Below the pieces are notes generated by a model that ran no database searches, was not told the DNA's origin, and was given only the letters and a program-made list of their open reading frames with translations. From Synechococcus sp. BL107 (GTDB taxonomy: Bacteria > Cyanobacteriota > Cyanobacteriia > PCC-6307 > Cyanobiaceae), in NCBI RefSeq assembly GCF_000153805.1, contig NZ_DS022298.1, positions 1,223,434-1,287,433 on the forward strand: 64,000 nt of DNA, given 5' to 3'. Position numbers and translations under genes: made by a program. Each line of letters starts with the position of its first letter. The stretch's first letter is position 1. Positions 1 through 7,655 of the stretch are shown here, piece by piece.

Positions 1-17
1 AAGCAGGCTTGGTTGGG

Positions 18-31
18 GGTACAAATGTATT
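18..31 (+). promoter_or_regulatory. candidate LexA box upstream of lexA
   Basis: The 14 bases read GGTACAAATGTATT. They resemble the cyanobacterial LexA operator, whose consensus I recall as RGTAC-N3-D-GTWCB, with one mismatch in the right half. The site lies 14-27 nt before the lexA start, where an autoregulatory operator would sit. This is a motif match only. Confidence 0.5.
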
Positions 32-44
32 GTTCAATGATTGA

Positions 45-674
45 TTGCTGGTGGCCGCCAACCCCCAGGAGGCTCTGACCTCCGCACAACAGGAGTTGTA
101 CGACTGGCTCGCCGATTACATCGGCACCCATCGCCATAGCCCTTCGATTCGTCAGATGATGCAAGCCATGGGCTTGCGGTCTCCAGCTCCAGTGCAGAGT
201 CGCTTGCGCCATCTCCAACAGAAAGGTTGGATCACTTGGCAAGAAGGACAAGCCCGAACGCTGCAATTGCTCGGTGATGTGGCGGCGTCCGTTGGTATTC
301 CCGTGTTGGGGGCCGTTGCTGCGGGTGGTTTGGTCGACACCTTTGACGATGTGCAAGATCACCTAGACCTGGCGCCAGTTTTAGAAACTCGAGGGTTGTT
401 TGCCCTAACGGTGAATGGCGATTCGATGGTGGATGCCCATATCGCTGACGGTGATGTGGTGTTGATGGAGCCCGTGATCGACCCACAACGGCTCAGGGAT
501 GGCACGGTGGTGAGTGCATTGGTTGCTGGCAGCGGCACCACGCTTAAACATTTCCATCGCCAGGGCCCCACCGTTGTGCTGGAGGCAGCTAATCCGGCCT
601 ATTCCCCGATTGAGTTGCCAGCGGAACAGGTGCAAGTCCAAGGAAAGCTCGTCGCTGTTTGGCGCCAGGTTTAG
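45..674 (+). CDS. lexA: LexA repressor, SOS regulator
   Basis: LexA represses DNA-damage genes and is inactivated by RecA-stimulated self-cleavage. The protein has an N-terminal winged-helix domain (about residues 12-72) and a C-terminal S24-type peptidase domain. The expected cleavage site Ala93-Gly94 (AVAAG), nucleophile Ser127 (GDSM) and base Lys168 (TTLKH) are all present, so it should be cleavable, unlike the LexA of some cyanobacteria such as Synechocystis, which lacks them. The start is unclear: TTG at 45 is followed by GTG at 51, and neither has an obvious ribosome binding site. A LexA-box-like sequence lies immediately upstream. tRNA-Ala follows after about 60 nt. Confidence 0.95.
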   Translation: MLVAANPQEALTSAQQELYDWLADYIGTHRHSPSIRQMMQAMGLRSPAPVQSRLRHLQQKGWITWQEGQARTLQLLGDVAASVGIPVLGAVAAGGLVDTFDDVQDHLDLAPVLETRGLFALTVNGDSMVDAHIADGDVVLMEPVIDPQRLRDGTVVSALVAGSGTTLKHFHRQGPTVVLEAANPAYSPIELPAEQVQVQGKLVAVWRQV

Positions 675-736
675 GGGTCTTCACGGTGTAAAGTCCTCAC
701 GACGAAGGATTGCTCGAGGGCAATTCCAACGTTTTT

Positions 737-809
737 GGGGCCATAGCTCAGCTGGTAGAGCCCCTGCATGGCATGCAGGGGGTCAGCGGTTCGAATCCGC
801 TTGGCTCCA
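737..809 (+). tRNA. tRNA-Ala(GGC)
   Basis: A full cloverleaf can be drawn. The acceptor arms GGGGCCA and TGGCTCC pair, the anticodon loop ATGGCAT gives anticodon GGC, the T arm is AGCGG-TTCGAAT-CCGCT, and the discriminator is A. No CCA is encoded. It marks the left boundary of a gene-poor accessory region. Confidence 0.95.
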
Positions 810-844
810 TTTCAAGAATAAACCAGTCACTGACAGGGTTTTTT

Positions 845-869
845 GGCGGCTTTTAAGGGCCGCCTTTTT
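845..869 (+). terminator. Rho-independent terminator after tRNA-Ala
   Basis: A perfect 6-bp stem GGCGGC/GCCGCC with an 8-nt loop is followed directly by five T residues. It probably ends the tRNA-Ala transcript. Confidence 0.75.
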
Positions 870-967
870 AACGCCTAAATGGCTAAATATCACTTTTGAT
901 GCGCAAAATGGCGGTAAGCGGCTCTGCTGGCACAAAAAGTCGAAACACTCGGTTCAAGTGGGATGTG

Positions 968-1087
968 ATGTCTTCACTCTTCAATCGACCCTCGGACATT
1001 CGTCGAGCGCAACAACTGGCCATGACGTCGCTAGTAACACTCGGGACAGCAGTTCTCTTCGGCTTGGTTAGTGCATTGAACTCTTGA
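968..1087 (+). CDS. small single-span membrane protein, 39 aa
   Basis: ATG start. The protein has a polar, basic N-terminus (SSLFNRPSDIRRAQQ) followed by one hydrophobic helix of about 20 residues ending in FGLVSALNS. The positive charge before the span suggests an N-in orientation. The ribosome binding site is weak. Function is unknown. Upstream in-frame starts at 896-899 would lengthen the protein into the region just after the terminator and are less likely. Confidence 0.45.
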   Translation: MSSLFNRPSDIRRAQQLAMTSLVTLGTAVLFGLVSALNS

Positions 1088-1128
1088 CAGCAACGCTTTA
1101 TTAGGGCTGTTACTTCATCTTTCTGATT

Positions 1129-1380
1129 GTGTTCAACGCTCTTGGTTCAGTGATGAAATGGCTGTTCCTCAAAAAGCCTGATCAGTCAAAGGAGTCAACG
1201 CTTAAAGAGCGGACTCAGCAGACGGTTCGAGTCGATCAAGTGTCCGAGATTCATCGAGGTCCAAAAGGTGGCTTGTATCGAATCGATGCCAAGGGGAAGA
1301 AGGTTTACCTCAAGGCATCTGAGCAGCCAAAGCAAGGCAAGCCACGTCGAGCGAAACGGAGTCATTCCAAAGCGGCATAA
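1129..1380 (+). CDS. small basic protein with PBCV basic adaptor-like motif
   Basis: The 83-aa protein is strongly basic at its C-terminus. Its central motif, HRGPKGGLYRIDAKGKKVYL (about residues 42-61), resembles the PBCV-specific basic adaptor domain, a short glycine- and lysine-rich module first noted in chlorella virus proteins and also seen in bacteria. The annotated start is GTG at 1129; ATG at residue 9 is an alternative. No partner gene is adjacent. The molecular role is unknown and the domain call is from memory of the motif. Confidence 0.6.
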   Translation: MFNALGSVMKWLFLKKPDQSKESTLKERTQQTVRVDQVSEIHRGPKGGLYRIDAKGKKVYLKASEQPKQGKPRRAKRSHSKAA

Positions 1381-1435
1381 TTACTATTGGCGAAAGCTCT
1401 GAAAAGTAGAGAAAACTCTTAGCAATTGAGGAAAA

Positions 1436-1531
1436 CTATGTGCTTTCCTTGAAGCCTTCCGCATCATTAGCTCGTACTGCCAACAGCAGTTCTTGCAGCA
1501 GGGCAAGGGTCATCTGAGTGTCGAGTGTCAT
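1436..1531 (-). CDS. possible 31-aa acidic peptide
   Basis: ATG to TAG on the minus strand. The peptide begins MTLDTQMTLALLQELLLAV, which would form one amphipathic helix, and ends in a polar tail. There is no clear ribosome binding site and no homologue that I recognise. This is a weak call based on codon structure only. Confidence 0.3.
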   Translation of the reverse strand: MTLDTQMTLALLQELLLAVRANDAEGFKEST

Positions 1532-1966
1532 TGCAGGTGGATGACTGCTTGGAATATCCCCCGCTGCAATAAAAAACCATCTTGCGACGGTGTGATGTTT
1601 ATTTAGTGCCAGGTATCGAATGCCATTTAGGTGTGATTAGGCAGTGATCAAAGAAATAAAAAGCCCTGTTGAGCAAAAGAGCTGTGGATTAGCCGTTCCC
1701 AGCGATGCCATGCAATGCAAGCTGAATGATTGAGGCCCTGGTCTCATCTGATGCGTTGAGCTGTTACTAGTGCCCCCGGATGGTTCTGAGGACTAATCAG
1801 AGTTTGTTCAGTTCATCGTTTACTGCTGCGATGAATAGGGTCCATCGGGGAATGGAGAACCGATGGACTCGCAGCAGGGCTGCAGCTCCCCAAACGGCTC
1901 GGTGGGGCTGCTCCTTGCCGCAAGAGCGCAAACGGAGCTAGTACATCAGAGCTATGCAGCCCGATC
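1532..1966. other. intergenic stretch, no gene seen
   Basis: About 430 bases upstream of the DUF3104 gene hold only short, unconvincing frames. The last 150 bases probably contain the promoter and leader of that gene. I see no strong hairpin or repeat. Confidence 0.4.
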
Positions 1967-2269
1967 TTGTCTGTTGATCATTCAGCGCCCGTCGTGATCA
2001 AAGAGGGTGAAGCCCTGTTCCAGTCGGTCAAGGCAGGTATGACGGTGATTGTGAAACTCCTGCCAGAAACTGGCCAGCCTGATCAGTCCGAAAGCTGGTG
2101 GATGGCAGACGTGATCTTTGTGAAGGGAGGTGCACGGAATCCCAAGGCGCCGACCTTGTTCCAAGTGGCCGATGTGGATTCGGGCGTGGTCCGTTGGGTC
2201 AACGCTGATCTGGTGACTCACATCATTCCCATGGGTTTGAACCTCAGCCGGAAGCACGTCGGATCGTGA
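1967..2269 (+). CDS. DUF3104 family protein
   Basis: A 100-aa protein of a family I know almost only from marine Synechococcus and Prochlorococcus. Diagnostic stretches are GMTVIVKLLPE, WWMADVIFVKGGARNP and TLFQVADVDSGVVRWVNAD, which suggest a small beta-rich domain. Function is unknown. The start is uncertain: TTG at 1967 is used, and later GTG or ATG codons (for example the Met of AGMTV) would still keep the conserved core. A terminator follows within 10 nt. Confidence 0.75.
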   Translation: MSVDHSAPVVIKEGEALFQSVKAGMTVIVKLLPETGQPDQSESWWMADVIFVKGGARNPKAPTLFQVADVDSGVVRWVNADLVTHIIPMGLNLSRKHVGS

Positions 2270-2278
2270 TTAACGACT

Positions 2279-2306
2279 AATAGCCCCGCCTTGTGACGGG
2301 GCTATT
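2279..2306 (+). terminator. terminator of the DUF3104 gene
   Basis: A perfect 10-bp stem AATAGCCCCG/CGGGGCTATT with an 8-nt loop lies 9 nt after the stop codon. Only a short T-rich tail (GATGTTTTG) follows. Similar CCCCGCCTTG..ACGG sequences recur near 21145 and 23887. Confidence 0.65.
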
Positions 2307-2584
2307 GATGTTTTGTCGGGAGATAGCTGGCGATAATCAACGCCAGCTGCTTGCTACTAGGTGCTTGCTCTCTCCTAATGCCATGAATGGTCTCGATAGC
2401 TGAAAACATGGTCAATACTGCTTCGACCATCTCACGCAAATGTGCGATGCTTTGCTCAAAGCTTTGTCGCCATATCTCCAGCTTGAAGAATCAAGTTTCG
2501 ATGAGAGATTGGTGATTGATCCGACGTATTGAACACGAACTTGACTTCCAAACAGCTCTTGATCGAGGAGGCGAGACTTGGCTT

Positions 2585-2668
2585 TTAGCCGAGTATCGGA
2601 GCTAGTAAGAAATGAAGGCAGATAGATATAAATGCGCCTAATGCGATGGTGGGAAGCGTAAAATTCAT
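2585..2668 (-). CDS. 27-aa membrane peptide
   Basis: The ATG has a good ribosome binding site (AAGGGAGA, 5 nt before it). The peptide is almost entirely one hydrophobic helix: MNFTLPTIALGAFISICLHF followed by LLAPILG. It has the size of small photosystem or cytochrome b6f subunits but does not match one that I recognise. Longer in-frame versions starting up to 2800 have no ribosome binding site and an unlikely composition. Confidence 0.45.
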   Translation of the reverse strand: MNFTLPTIALGAFISICLHFLLAPILG

Positions 2669-2887
2669 GCAGTCTCCCTTGTTGTATGACACTTTATAGC
2701 TTGAGTTTAGGTAGTTTGCATCATAAACTACAAAAAACTTCTTAAGAGTAATTGTACTTATGCGTCTCAATTGTTGGTATTGGTGCTGGTCGTGCTGCAA
2801 TCAATGGCCTATAAGCTCGTCTGTTCCTCTTCAAAAGCTTGTCGTCGTTTCATTTGAGCACTGAAAGAGATCGGGCTTTAAGTGAGT

Positions 2888-3223
2888 TCAGCCGTCGCCA
2901 GCACAGCCGCTCCATTCATTGCATGGCTGTTCCCAAAACACCCGTAGCAAGCCATTGGGTGATCGAAACACGATTCCGCCGTAGCCGTTGGTGCGTGTAT
3001 AAAACTTGCCTTGATGCTCAGAGGTAAATCGATATTCGATACTCCCGCGGTACACGCTCACGTTCCCGCCCGACTGGCTGAAGCTGCATCTCTTCGTTTC
3101 AGTGGGTTGCTGACCGGTTTGCTGCGTGAAGCACCAAATTTCAGCGGTGTCGGCCATTGCAGGGGTTGCTATGGCGGCGAAAGTGATGGCAACAGTTGCC
3201 AGAGTGATGCGGATCATCGGCAA
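2888..3223 (-). CDS. small secreted protein of unknown function
   Basis: The 111-aa protein begins with a clear signal peptide (MPMIRITLATVAITFAAIAT) with a likely cut after PAMA. The mature part of about 87 residues has four cysteines and many Ser, Gly and aromatic residues. It is probably a small periplasmic disulfide protein. The 3281-3700 gene on the same strand encodes another secreted protein and lies 58 nt upstream. I recognise no family. Confidence 0.6.
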   Translation of the reverse strand: MPMIRITLATVAITFAAIATPAMADTAEIWCFTQQTGQQPTETKRCSFSQSGGNVSVYRGSIEYRFTSEHQGKFYTRTNGYGGIVFRSPNGLLRVFWEQPCNEWSGCAGDG

Positions 3224-3280
3224 TCAGAAGAGTTAGAGGTGAATCAACGGAATGGCCTCAAGCTGTCTTTGGTTGTGGTT

Positions 3281-3700
3281 TCAGCCCCCATCGACTTGGC
3301 AACCAAGCATCGCTCCCGCTGCTCCACCAACGGGTACGCCAATCCAGCGGCCATCCCCCCGCGATAAAGCCGCTCCTGCAGCACTACCGAGAAGTCCACC
3401 AAGAATGCTCCCTTCGATGCAGCTGTTGTCATCAACTGTTGGCGCCTTCGATGAATGTTCAGGCGCTGAGGGCATGCGAGCAGAAGGATTTGAACGGCAG
3501 GGGATTTCAACCTTTTCGGTCCAATGGCGAACATGTCCTGGCTTGTCTGGGGTGCCGGGGACATATTCCTCTCGGTACTCATCGCGAAAGCACTGTGAAC
3601 TTGTTGAGTATCCAGGCTGATACGTCGTTTCAGCGAAGAGCGGCTCCCCAACCGACCATGAAAGTGGCAGAGCCAATAGAGCAGAGATCAAGCGTTTCAC
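3281..3700 (-). CDS. secreted glycine-zipper protein
   Basis: 139 aa with GTG start and upstream GAGGTGATG that can act as ribosome binding site. A signal peptide (MKRLISALLALPLSW..) is followed by a Cys-containing linker with CFRDEYREEYVPGTPDKPGH, then a C-terminal glycine zipper (GSILGGLLGSAAGAAL and VGGAAGAMLG) like that of Rickettsia 17-kDa antigen/YMGG-type proteins. Such zippers insert in or lie on membranes. Probably an envelope-associated protein; the exact role is unknown. Confidence 0.65.
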   Translation of the reverse strand: MKRLISALLALPLSWSVGEPLFAETTYQPGYSTSSQCFRDEYREEYVPGTPDKPGHVRHWTEKVEIPCRSNPSARMPSAPEHSSKAPTVDDNSCIEGSILGGLLGSAAGAALSRGDGRWIGVPVGGAAGAMLGCQVDGG

Positions 3701-4034
3701 AACATCACCTCGACGACTTAAGAATCCTGCATCGAAAAAGGTTTGGGATCAAGCCCGAATTTGCTACATCCGATCACCAAAACGCAGGCGATGATTCAGA
3801 CGGCTTACTCGTGATGGAGAGTCTGCTCAGTTCCGATGGCTGATGAGGAACAACGTTTGGGAACTTAATTATTGGCTAGTGGTATCCGTGGATAGCTGAA
3901 AATAGGTATTAAAATATTTAGATTATAGTTTATTTATTGGCTTGGATGGCCTCATTTTATCGTTAAGCTTGAGTGAGGGGTGAAGAATTGATTCTTGATC
4001 AATGGTTGTCGTTGCTCATACATTGATTAGGGAA

Positions 4035-4079
4035 AATTAGCGCATCAAAGCCAGCCGTTTTAGATGGTTTTGATGCGCT
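4035..4079 (-). terminator. terminator of the DUF3303 gene
   Basis: On the minus strand a perfect 11-bp stem AGCGCATCAAA/TTTGATGCGCT encloses a 19-nt loop and is followed by AATTTTCC. It lies about 25 nt after the stop codon of the leftward gene ending at 4104. Confidence 0.55.
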
Positions 4080-4103
4080 GCCCCCATTTTGATGGAGGCC
4101 AGA

Positions 4104-4376
4104 TCAGCTGTAGGCTTTGGCCATTAGAGGTCCAGCTTGATCGTCGGTCAGCACTGGTGTCACCTCCCAATCGAGGCATTCAGCCCATTCGGCAGCATGT
4201 TCATAGCAAGCGTCCGCAGTATCGGCTTCAACCAAAATCCAACCTTCGACGGAACCCGGAGCATGGAATCTCTTCCATGACTTGCATTCAGGAAACGGAG
4301 CCCCGGTGGCTAAGAACTTCTTGGCGGCAATTTCGTGGTAACCAGTCTTAAAAGACCAGTGCATTAAAAAGGTCAT
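4104..4376 (-). CDS. DUF3303 family protein
   Basis: A 90-aa protein that begins MTFLMHWSFKTGYHE and carries PFPECKSWKRFHAPGS, GWILVEADTADACYEHA and WEVTPVL. This is the DUF3303 pattern (a dimeric ferredoxin-like alpha/beta fold is expected from similar small proteins). It is common in cyanobacteria and its function is unknown. The ATG at 4376 is the usual start. A terminator-like hairpin follows. Confidence 0.85.
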   Translation of the reverse strand: MTFLMHWSFKTGYHEIAAKKFLATGAPFPECKSWKRFHAPGSVEGWILVEADTADACYEHAAEWAECLDWEVTPVLTDDQAGPLMAKAYS

Positions 4377-4451
4377 GCGAGATGAATTGACACTCAGACA
4401 ATGACAGTATCTTGCGTCTTTGTCCGTTACGAATCGAACCTTGGTGTTGTG

Positions 4452-4667
4452 TCAAAAGCCTCCAAAGCGAAGGCAAACTTCCAAAGCCCCTAAACCAATG
4501 AGGAAGGAGCCACCAAGCAAAGCTAATTCTTTTGGCGTTTGTACCATTGGAATGAGGGCAGAGCCCGTGAGCAACACTCCAAAAAAATCTAGAGTAATTC
4601 CGATGCTCCAACATTTCTGTTGATTGCAATTTCGAGCTTGCCGATGCACTGATTTACGCAAGTTCAT
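4452..4667 (-). CDS. small two-span membrane protein, 71 aa
   Basis: The N-terminus is basic (MNLRKSVHRQARNCNQQ). Two hydrophobic helices follow, around residues 25-40 and 48-67, separated by a short loop with MVQTPKE. No ribosome binding site is clear and the frame stays open upstream to 4796, but that extension has no helix or recognisable domain. Function unknown. Confidence 0.4.
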   Translation of the reverse strand: MNLRKSVHRQARNCNQQKCWSIGITLDFFGVLLTGSALIPMVQTPKELALLGGSFLIGLGALEVCLRFGGF

Positions 4668-4701
4668 GAAATCTGCGCAACAACCTGACGCTTCGGCTGG
4701 C

Positions 4702-4902
4702 TTACTCAATAGAACTAAATGCTTTGAGCGAGGAAAAATTGATTGGTCGCTTAATAGGTTGCGCTTGTGATGGAGTGATTGCGGTTGTCGTGCCAATCAC
4801 TCGTTGAGGGTTCAACAATTCCTCAGGATCCCCCAAATGGGTGATGACGCATAAGGGTTTCGCTGGGATCGTGAGAGCACAGGCATCACTCTTCATGCTC
4901 AT
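4702..4902 (-). CDS. hypothetical protein, 66 aa
   Basis: ATG start with a second ATG two codons later. The sequence is of normal composition (CALTIPAKPLCVITHLGDPE..) but matches no family that I know. It overlaps no better candidate. Support is only an open frame with reasonable codon use. Confidence 0.3.
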   Translation of the reverse strand: MSMKSDACALTIPAKPLCVITHLGDPEELLNPQRVIGTTTAITPSQAQPIKRPINFSSLKAFSSIE

Positions 4903-5006
4903 GTCCGAGGAAGATCTGAACCACGACGGAATCCTTCATCTTGCAAAACATCTTGCATAGAAAATAAATCCTGCAAGCGATTTTTCAAGTATTTCTTATC
5001 GCAATA

Positions 5007-5129
5007 ATGATGATTTTTATCGCTCTACTGGGCATCGTCGTCTCCGTGAATGCCGTACGAGCTATCAACCAAGACCTAACAACGACCAAGACTGAAGCGC
5101 GCCAGCCCAACGAACACAAGATCCCATAG
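5007..5129 (+). CDS. 40-aa membrane peptide
   Basis: ATG ATG start, stop TAG. Residues 2-19 are hydrophobic (MIFIALLGIVVSVNAVRA) and the C-terminal half is polar and charged. It is either a short N-anchored membrane protein or a secreted peptide. No ribosome binding site is strong. Confidence 0.4.
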   Translation: MMIFIALLGIVVSVNAVRAINQDLTTTKTEARQPNEHKIP

Positions 5130-5205
5130 GGAGACCTTCATCGAATCATTTAGAAAGCAGGAGTAAGGCTGGAACCACACCCATTGTTGTTTCGAATATT
5201 CAAAA

Positions 5206-5667
5206 TTACAATTTTGATCGTATTGGCCAGCATTGGATCACCAAAAGTGCCACAAGGATGCCGAGGGCTACATCAATAAAGCGGGTCGCTGCCGTCACCC
5301 AAATTGCGGCTTGATTAGCCTCGGTGACCACCACGGTAAAAGCGATCGCTCCGAACCGTAATGAGCTCGGATGCAGTCTTGCTGCATTGCAAAGATATCC
5401 CAACAGTCCAATACAGAGTCCATAGGCCAAGAGTGATTGTGGAACAAAACTCACTTGAATAGCCGCCAACACAACGCCGAGAAGTGTTCCAATTAAGCGA
5501 CGTCGGGCGGTTTCAAAGGCACGATCAAAGGCCTCTAGAGAACAAACAATGGCTGATATTGGCGCCCAGTACGCATCTGGGAGCTTCAGCGCTTGGGCCG
5601 TCGCTAAAGCAAGAACGGCTGCGATCGCAATTTGTAGGGAGGAGCTGATCGAAGCCCTGCTCATCAT
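5206..5667 (-). CDS. FUSC/aromatic-acid-exporter-like membrane protein
   Basis: 153 aa from the ATG at 5667, which has a clear ribosome binding site (AAAGGAGC, 7 nt before the start). The sequence ALKLPDAYWAPISAIVCSLEAF and ARRRLIGTLLGVVLAA is the signature of the N-terminal membrane domain of FUSC/DUF939-type transporters (YccS, AaeB, ALMT-like). About five helices are predicted. Full family members are longer and carry a cytoplasmic half; this one is the membrane domain only. Substrate unknown. A TTG at 5697 in frame is less likely because the ribosome binding site lies inside that extension. Confidence 0.7.
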   Translation of the reverse strand: MMSRASISSSLQIAIAAVLALATAQALKLPDAYWAPISAIVCSLEAFDRAFETARRRLIGTLLGVVLAAIQVSFVPQSLLAYGLCIGLLGYLCNAARLHPSSLRFGAIAFTVVVTEANQAAIWVTAATRFIDVALGILVALLVIQCWPIRSKL

Positions 5668-5713
5668 GACCGAGCTCCTTTTTTGATAGATCAACAAAAG
5701 GGCAACACAGACC

Positions 5714-5744
5714 CAAAAAGAAACCCCCGCCGAAGGCAGGGGTT
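5714..5744 (-). terminator. leftward Rho-independent terminator
   Basis: On the minus strand AACCCCTGCC-TTC-GGCGGGGGTT (one mismatch) is followed by TCTTTTT. It sits just upstream of the FUSC-like gene, so it ends a leftward transcript coming from about 5,750-6,280, possibly that of the 59-aa gene at 6106-6285. Confidence 0.65.
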
Positions 5745-6015
5745 ACGAAATCAATCTCAGGAGTGTGTCCTTGTTTCCACCCTGTGAAGGATTTTTTCCT
5801 CACAAGGTAATTATGTCTCTCCAAACATGTACTGGCGTCCCAGCGTGGACCAGCTTGATGATTGGCAATTTTCTTAGCATCTTCTAACAGCTCGGTGCAG
5901 GATCTGTTTTAAGGCATCACACGCGCACCGATCTCCGTATCAAACAAGTCGCCGTACGGAGCTGGACGTTGTTTTTGATATGAAGCTTGGTCCTTGGGAA
6001 AAAACTGTAGGAAGA

Positions 6016-6070
6016 GCCTTAAAAAGCCTATTGGCTCTCCCTCAAGCAGATCCAATAGGCTTTTTAAGGC
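6016..6070. repeat. perfect 19-bp inverted repeat
   Basis: GCCTTAAAAAGCCTATTGG at 6016-6034 is matched exactly by its reverse complement at 6052-6070, with a 17-nt loop. The stem is much longer than a usual terminator stem and has no T-run. It lies 36 nt downstream of the stop codon of the leftward 59-aa gene, so it could be that gene's 3' structure. Confidence 0.85.
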
Positions 6071-6105
6071 GGCGACGACGGAACAACGCCAAGATTGACT
6101 CGATT

Positions 6106-6285
6106 CTAAAAAGACAACTGGCCGGAAAGCCACAACTCTGCGCCTTGGTTGGCCCCCTCGCTTAAAGCAAGGAAGCAGGTGGCCACGACGCCGCCAATGG
6201 TCAATCCCATACCCATCAAGATCAAAGCCAATAATCCCTGCTCATTCGTCAGAGGACGGGTGTCTTGAAAACGTCGCCTTGCCAT
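6106..6285 (-). CDS. 59-aa single-span membrane protein
   Basis: ATG to TAG. A basic N-terminus (MARRRFQDTRPLTNEQ) is followed by one long hydrophobic helix (GLLALILMGMGLTIGGVVAT) and a short tail. The layout recalls small thylakoid proteins, but the ExxNxR signature of high-light-inducible proteins is absent. The perfect inverted repeat at 6016-6070 lies just downstream. Confidence 0.55.
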   Translation of the reverse strand: MARRRFQDTRPLTNEQGLLALILMGMGLTIGGVVATCFLALSEGANQGAELWLSGQLSF

Positions 6286-6550
6286 TCGTGAAAATTATCT
6301 CCCTATGTTGTGGCCCGATTTCGCTAATAAAACAACAGGCTCTTTCACCTATCTATTCCGCATCGCAAGCAATCCCTAAGTTTGTGATCCAACCGCAAGC
6401 CAGGTGGTAGGGATCAGGAGCGATGGTTTGATCAACACCACCATCGCTTCCAATCACGCGGTTATCCAAACGGACTCATCCAAACCAATTCATTCGAACT
6501 GACTGTTGTATGCGGTTTCCCCAACAGACGTTGATCTCCGCACCGTTTCG

Positions 6551-6703
6551 ATGGCACACACCATTTCCATCATTGTGATGGCCCTTGGCATCGTCGAAGT
6601 GATTCTGGTGGTGGTTGTCGTGATGGTGATGTTTCTGGTTGGCATGCAAAGTAGGCGTCAACAAAGGCGCAGCAGCGACTCAGAAAGCCATTGCGTGGAT
6701 TGA
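6551..6703 (+). CDS. 50-aa single-span membrane protein
   Basis: From the ATG at 6551 the protein is one very hydrophobic helix rich in Val and Ile (about residues 4-31) followed by a basic, serine-rich tail (QSRRQQRRSS). A start at 6506 would add a polar leader. No clear ribosome binding site. Function unknown. Confidence 0.4.
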   Translation: MAHTISIIVMALGIVEVILVVVVVMVMFLVGMQSRRQQRRSSDSESHCVD

Positions 6704-6814
6704 AGACCAGAGAGGCAGAACGATGGTTCGAACTGGAATCAACGCCAGTTCCAATATCCAGAGGAATACACACAACCCCCCCCAAGCCTTGATGCCATAA
6801 AACCCTTACCTGGG

Positions 6815-6934
6815 ATGGAGAAAGATCTGCGGACTGACGAAAATTATCGAGAAGAGTCGATCGACAAGGCGAGTTCAGAAGACAAAAGAATGGCCTGGGG
6901 AGAATTGACAACGTATGGATTGATGAGTTATTAA
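6815..6934 (+). CDS. 39-aa charged peptide upstream of cyabrB
   Basis: ATG to TAA. The product is highly charged and acidic at first (MEKDLRTDENYREESIDKAS). It ends 24 nt before the cyabrB start and could be co-transcribed with it. No strong ribosome binding site or known family. Confidence 0.35.
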   Translation: MEKDLRTDENYREESIDKASSEDKRMAWGELTTYGLMSY

Positions 6935-6958
6935 TTAGTTATCTGATTTACACAATCA

Positions 6959-7327
6959 ATGCTCACCGGTTCCGACCTCCTCGCCAAAGTAAAGGAGCTT
7001 GGCGATGTGTCCAAGTCCGACCTTGTCAAAGCCTGCGGTTACGTATCCACGAAAAAGGATGGCGGAGATCGTTTAAATTTCACCGCTTTCTATGAAGCTC
7101 TTTTGGAAGCCAAAGGCGTAAGCCTGGCGACTGGTGGTGGCGCTGGAATTGGCAAAGGTGGCCGCAAGTTGAGCTACACCGCCAAAGTTCAAGGCAACGG
7201 CAATCTTCTCGTCGGCAAGGCTTACACCGCCATGCTGGAACTGGAACCAGGTGCTGAGTTCACGATCAAGCTTGGTAAGAAAGCGATTCGTTTGGTTCCT
7301 GTCGGAGCCGAAGACGACGAAGAGTGA
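6959..7327 (+). CDS. cyAbrB-family transcriptional regulator
   Basis: 122 aa. Residues 1-55 match the N-terminal part of cyanobacterial AbrB-like proteins (MLTGSDLLAKVKELGDVSKS, ACGYVSTKKDGGDRLNF), and residues 64-115 the DNA-binding AbrB-like half (GGRKLSYTAKVQGNGNLLVG.. EFTIKLGKKAIRLVPV). cyAbrB proteins are global regulators of carbon and nitrogen genes in cyanobacteria. Whether this is the cyAbrB1 or cyAbrB2 type cannot be decided by eye. A terminator follows. Confidence 0.9.
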   Translation: MLTGSDLLAKVKELGDVSKSDLVKACGYVSTKKDGGDRLNFTAFYEALLEAKGVSLATGGGAGIGKGGRKLSYTAKVQGNGNLLVGKAYTAMLELEPGAEFTIKLGKKAIRLVPVGAEDDEE

Positions 7328-7371
7328 TCGATCGTTTTCCCGTAAAGGGAAAATAATTTGATCCAAGATCT

Positions 7372-7398
7372 CCGCAGCGATGCTGCGGGGATTTTTTT
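7372..7398 (+). terminator. terminator of cyabrB
   Basis: CCGCAGC-GAT-GCTGCGG followed by GGATTTTTTT. A second, shorter hairpin (TTTTCCC/GGGAAAA) lies at 7334-7352 between the stop codon and this terminator. Confidence 0.8.
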
Positions 7399-7452
7399 CT
7401 GGAAAAATCAGGCCAACAGATCTGGTTAGAGTTGAACGGAGGCATTGATTCT

Positions 7453-7644
7453 GTGCGCTATCAACCGAGCAAAGAGCATCTCGACAACCAAATACCTCAC
7501 ACAATCAAGAAATTGCGGGATCTCATTCAGACGTTTCAAAAGGAAACCGGTGCTGATGATCCATTTGTCCAAACCATGCTGAGCCAGCTTTCGGAGTCGT
7601 ATCAATCCTCGCCATCAGATGATGGTGGATTTGGCTTTCGCTAG
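7453..7644 (+). CDS. hypothetical soluble protein, 63 aa
   Basis: A GTG at 7453 follows a good ribosome binding site (ACGGAGG, about 10 nt upstream). The protein is helical and charged (YQPSKEHLDNQIPHTIKKLR..), with a Ser- and Gly-rich end (SSPSDDGGFGFR). I do not recognise the family. A TTG at 7432 in frame precedes the ribosome binding site and is rejected. Confidence 0.5.
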   Translation: MRYQPSKEHLDNQIPHTIKKLRDLIQTFQKETGADDPFVQTMLSQLSESYQSSPSDDGGFGFR

Positions 7645-7655
7645 GCGTCCTTCGA

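Noticed and set aside
2302-2430. Leftward 42-aa frame ending in the DUF3104 terminator
   Set aside because: Its stop codon lies in the hairpin stem, it has no ribosome binding site, and part of it is the dispersed repeat.
6417-6450. Hairpin AGCGATGGT/ACCATCGCT
   Set aside because: No T-run, no adjacent stop codon that would need it; left as a note.
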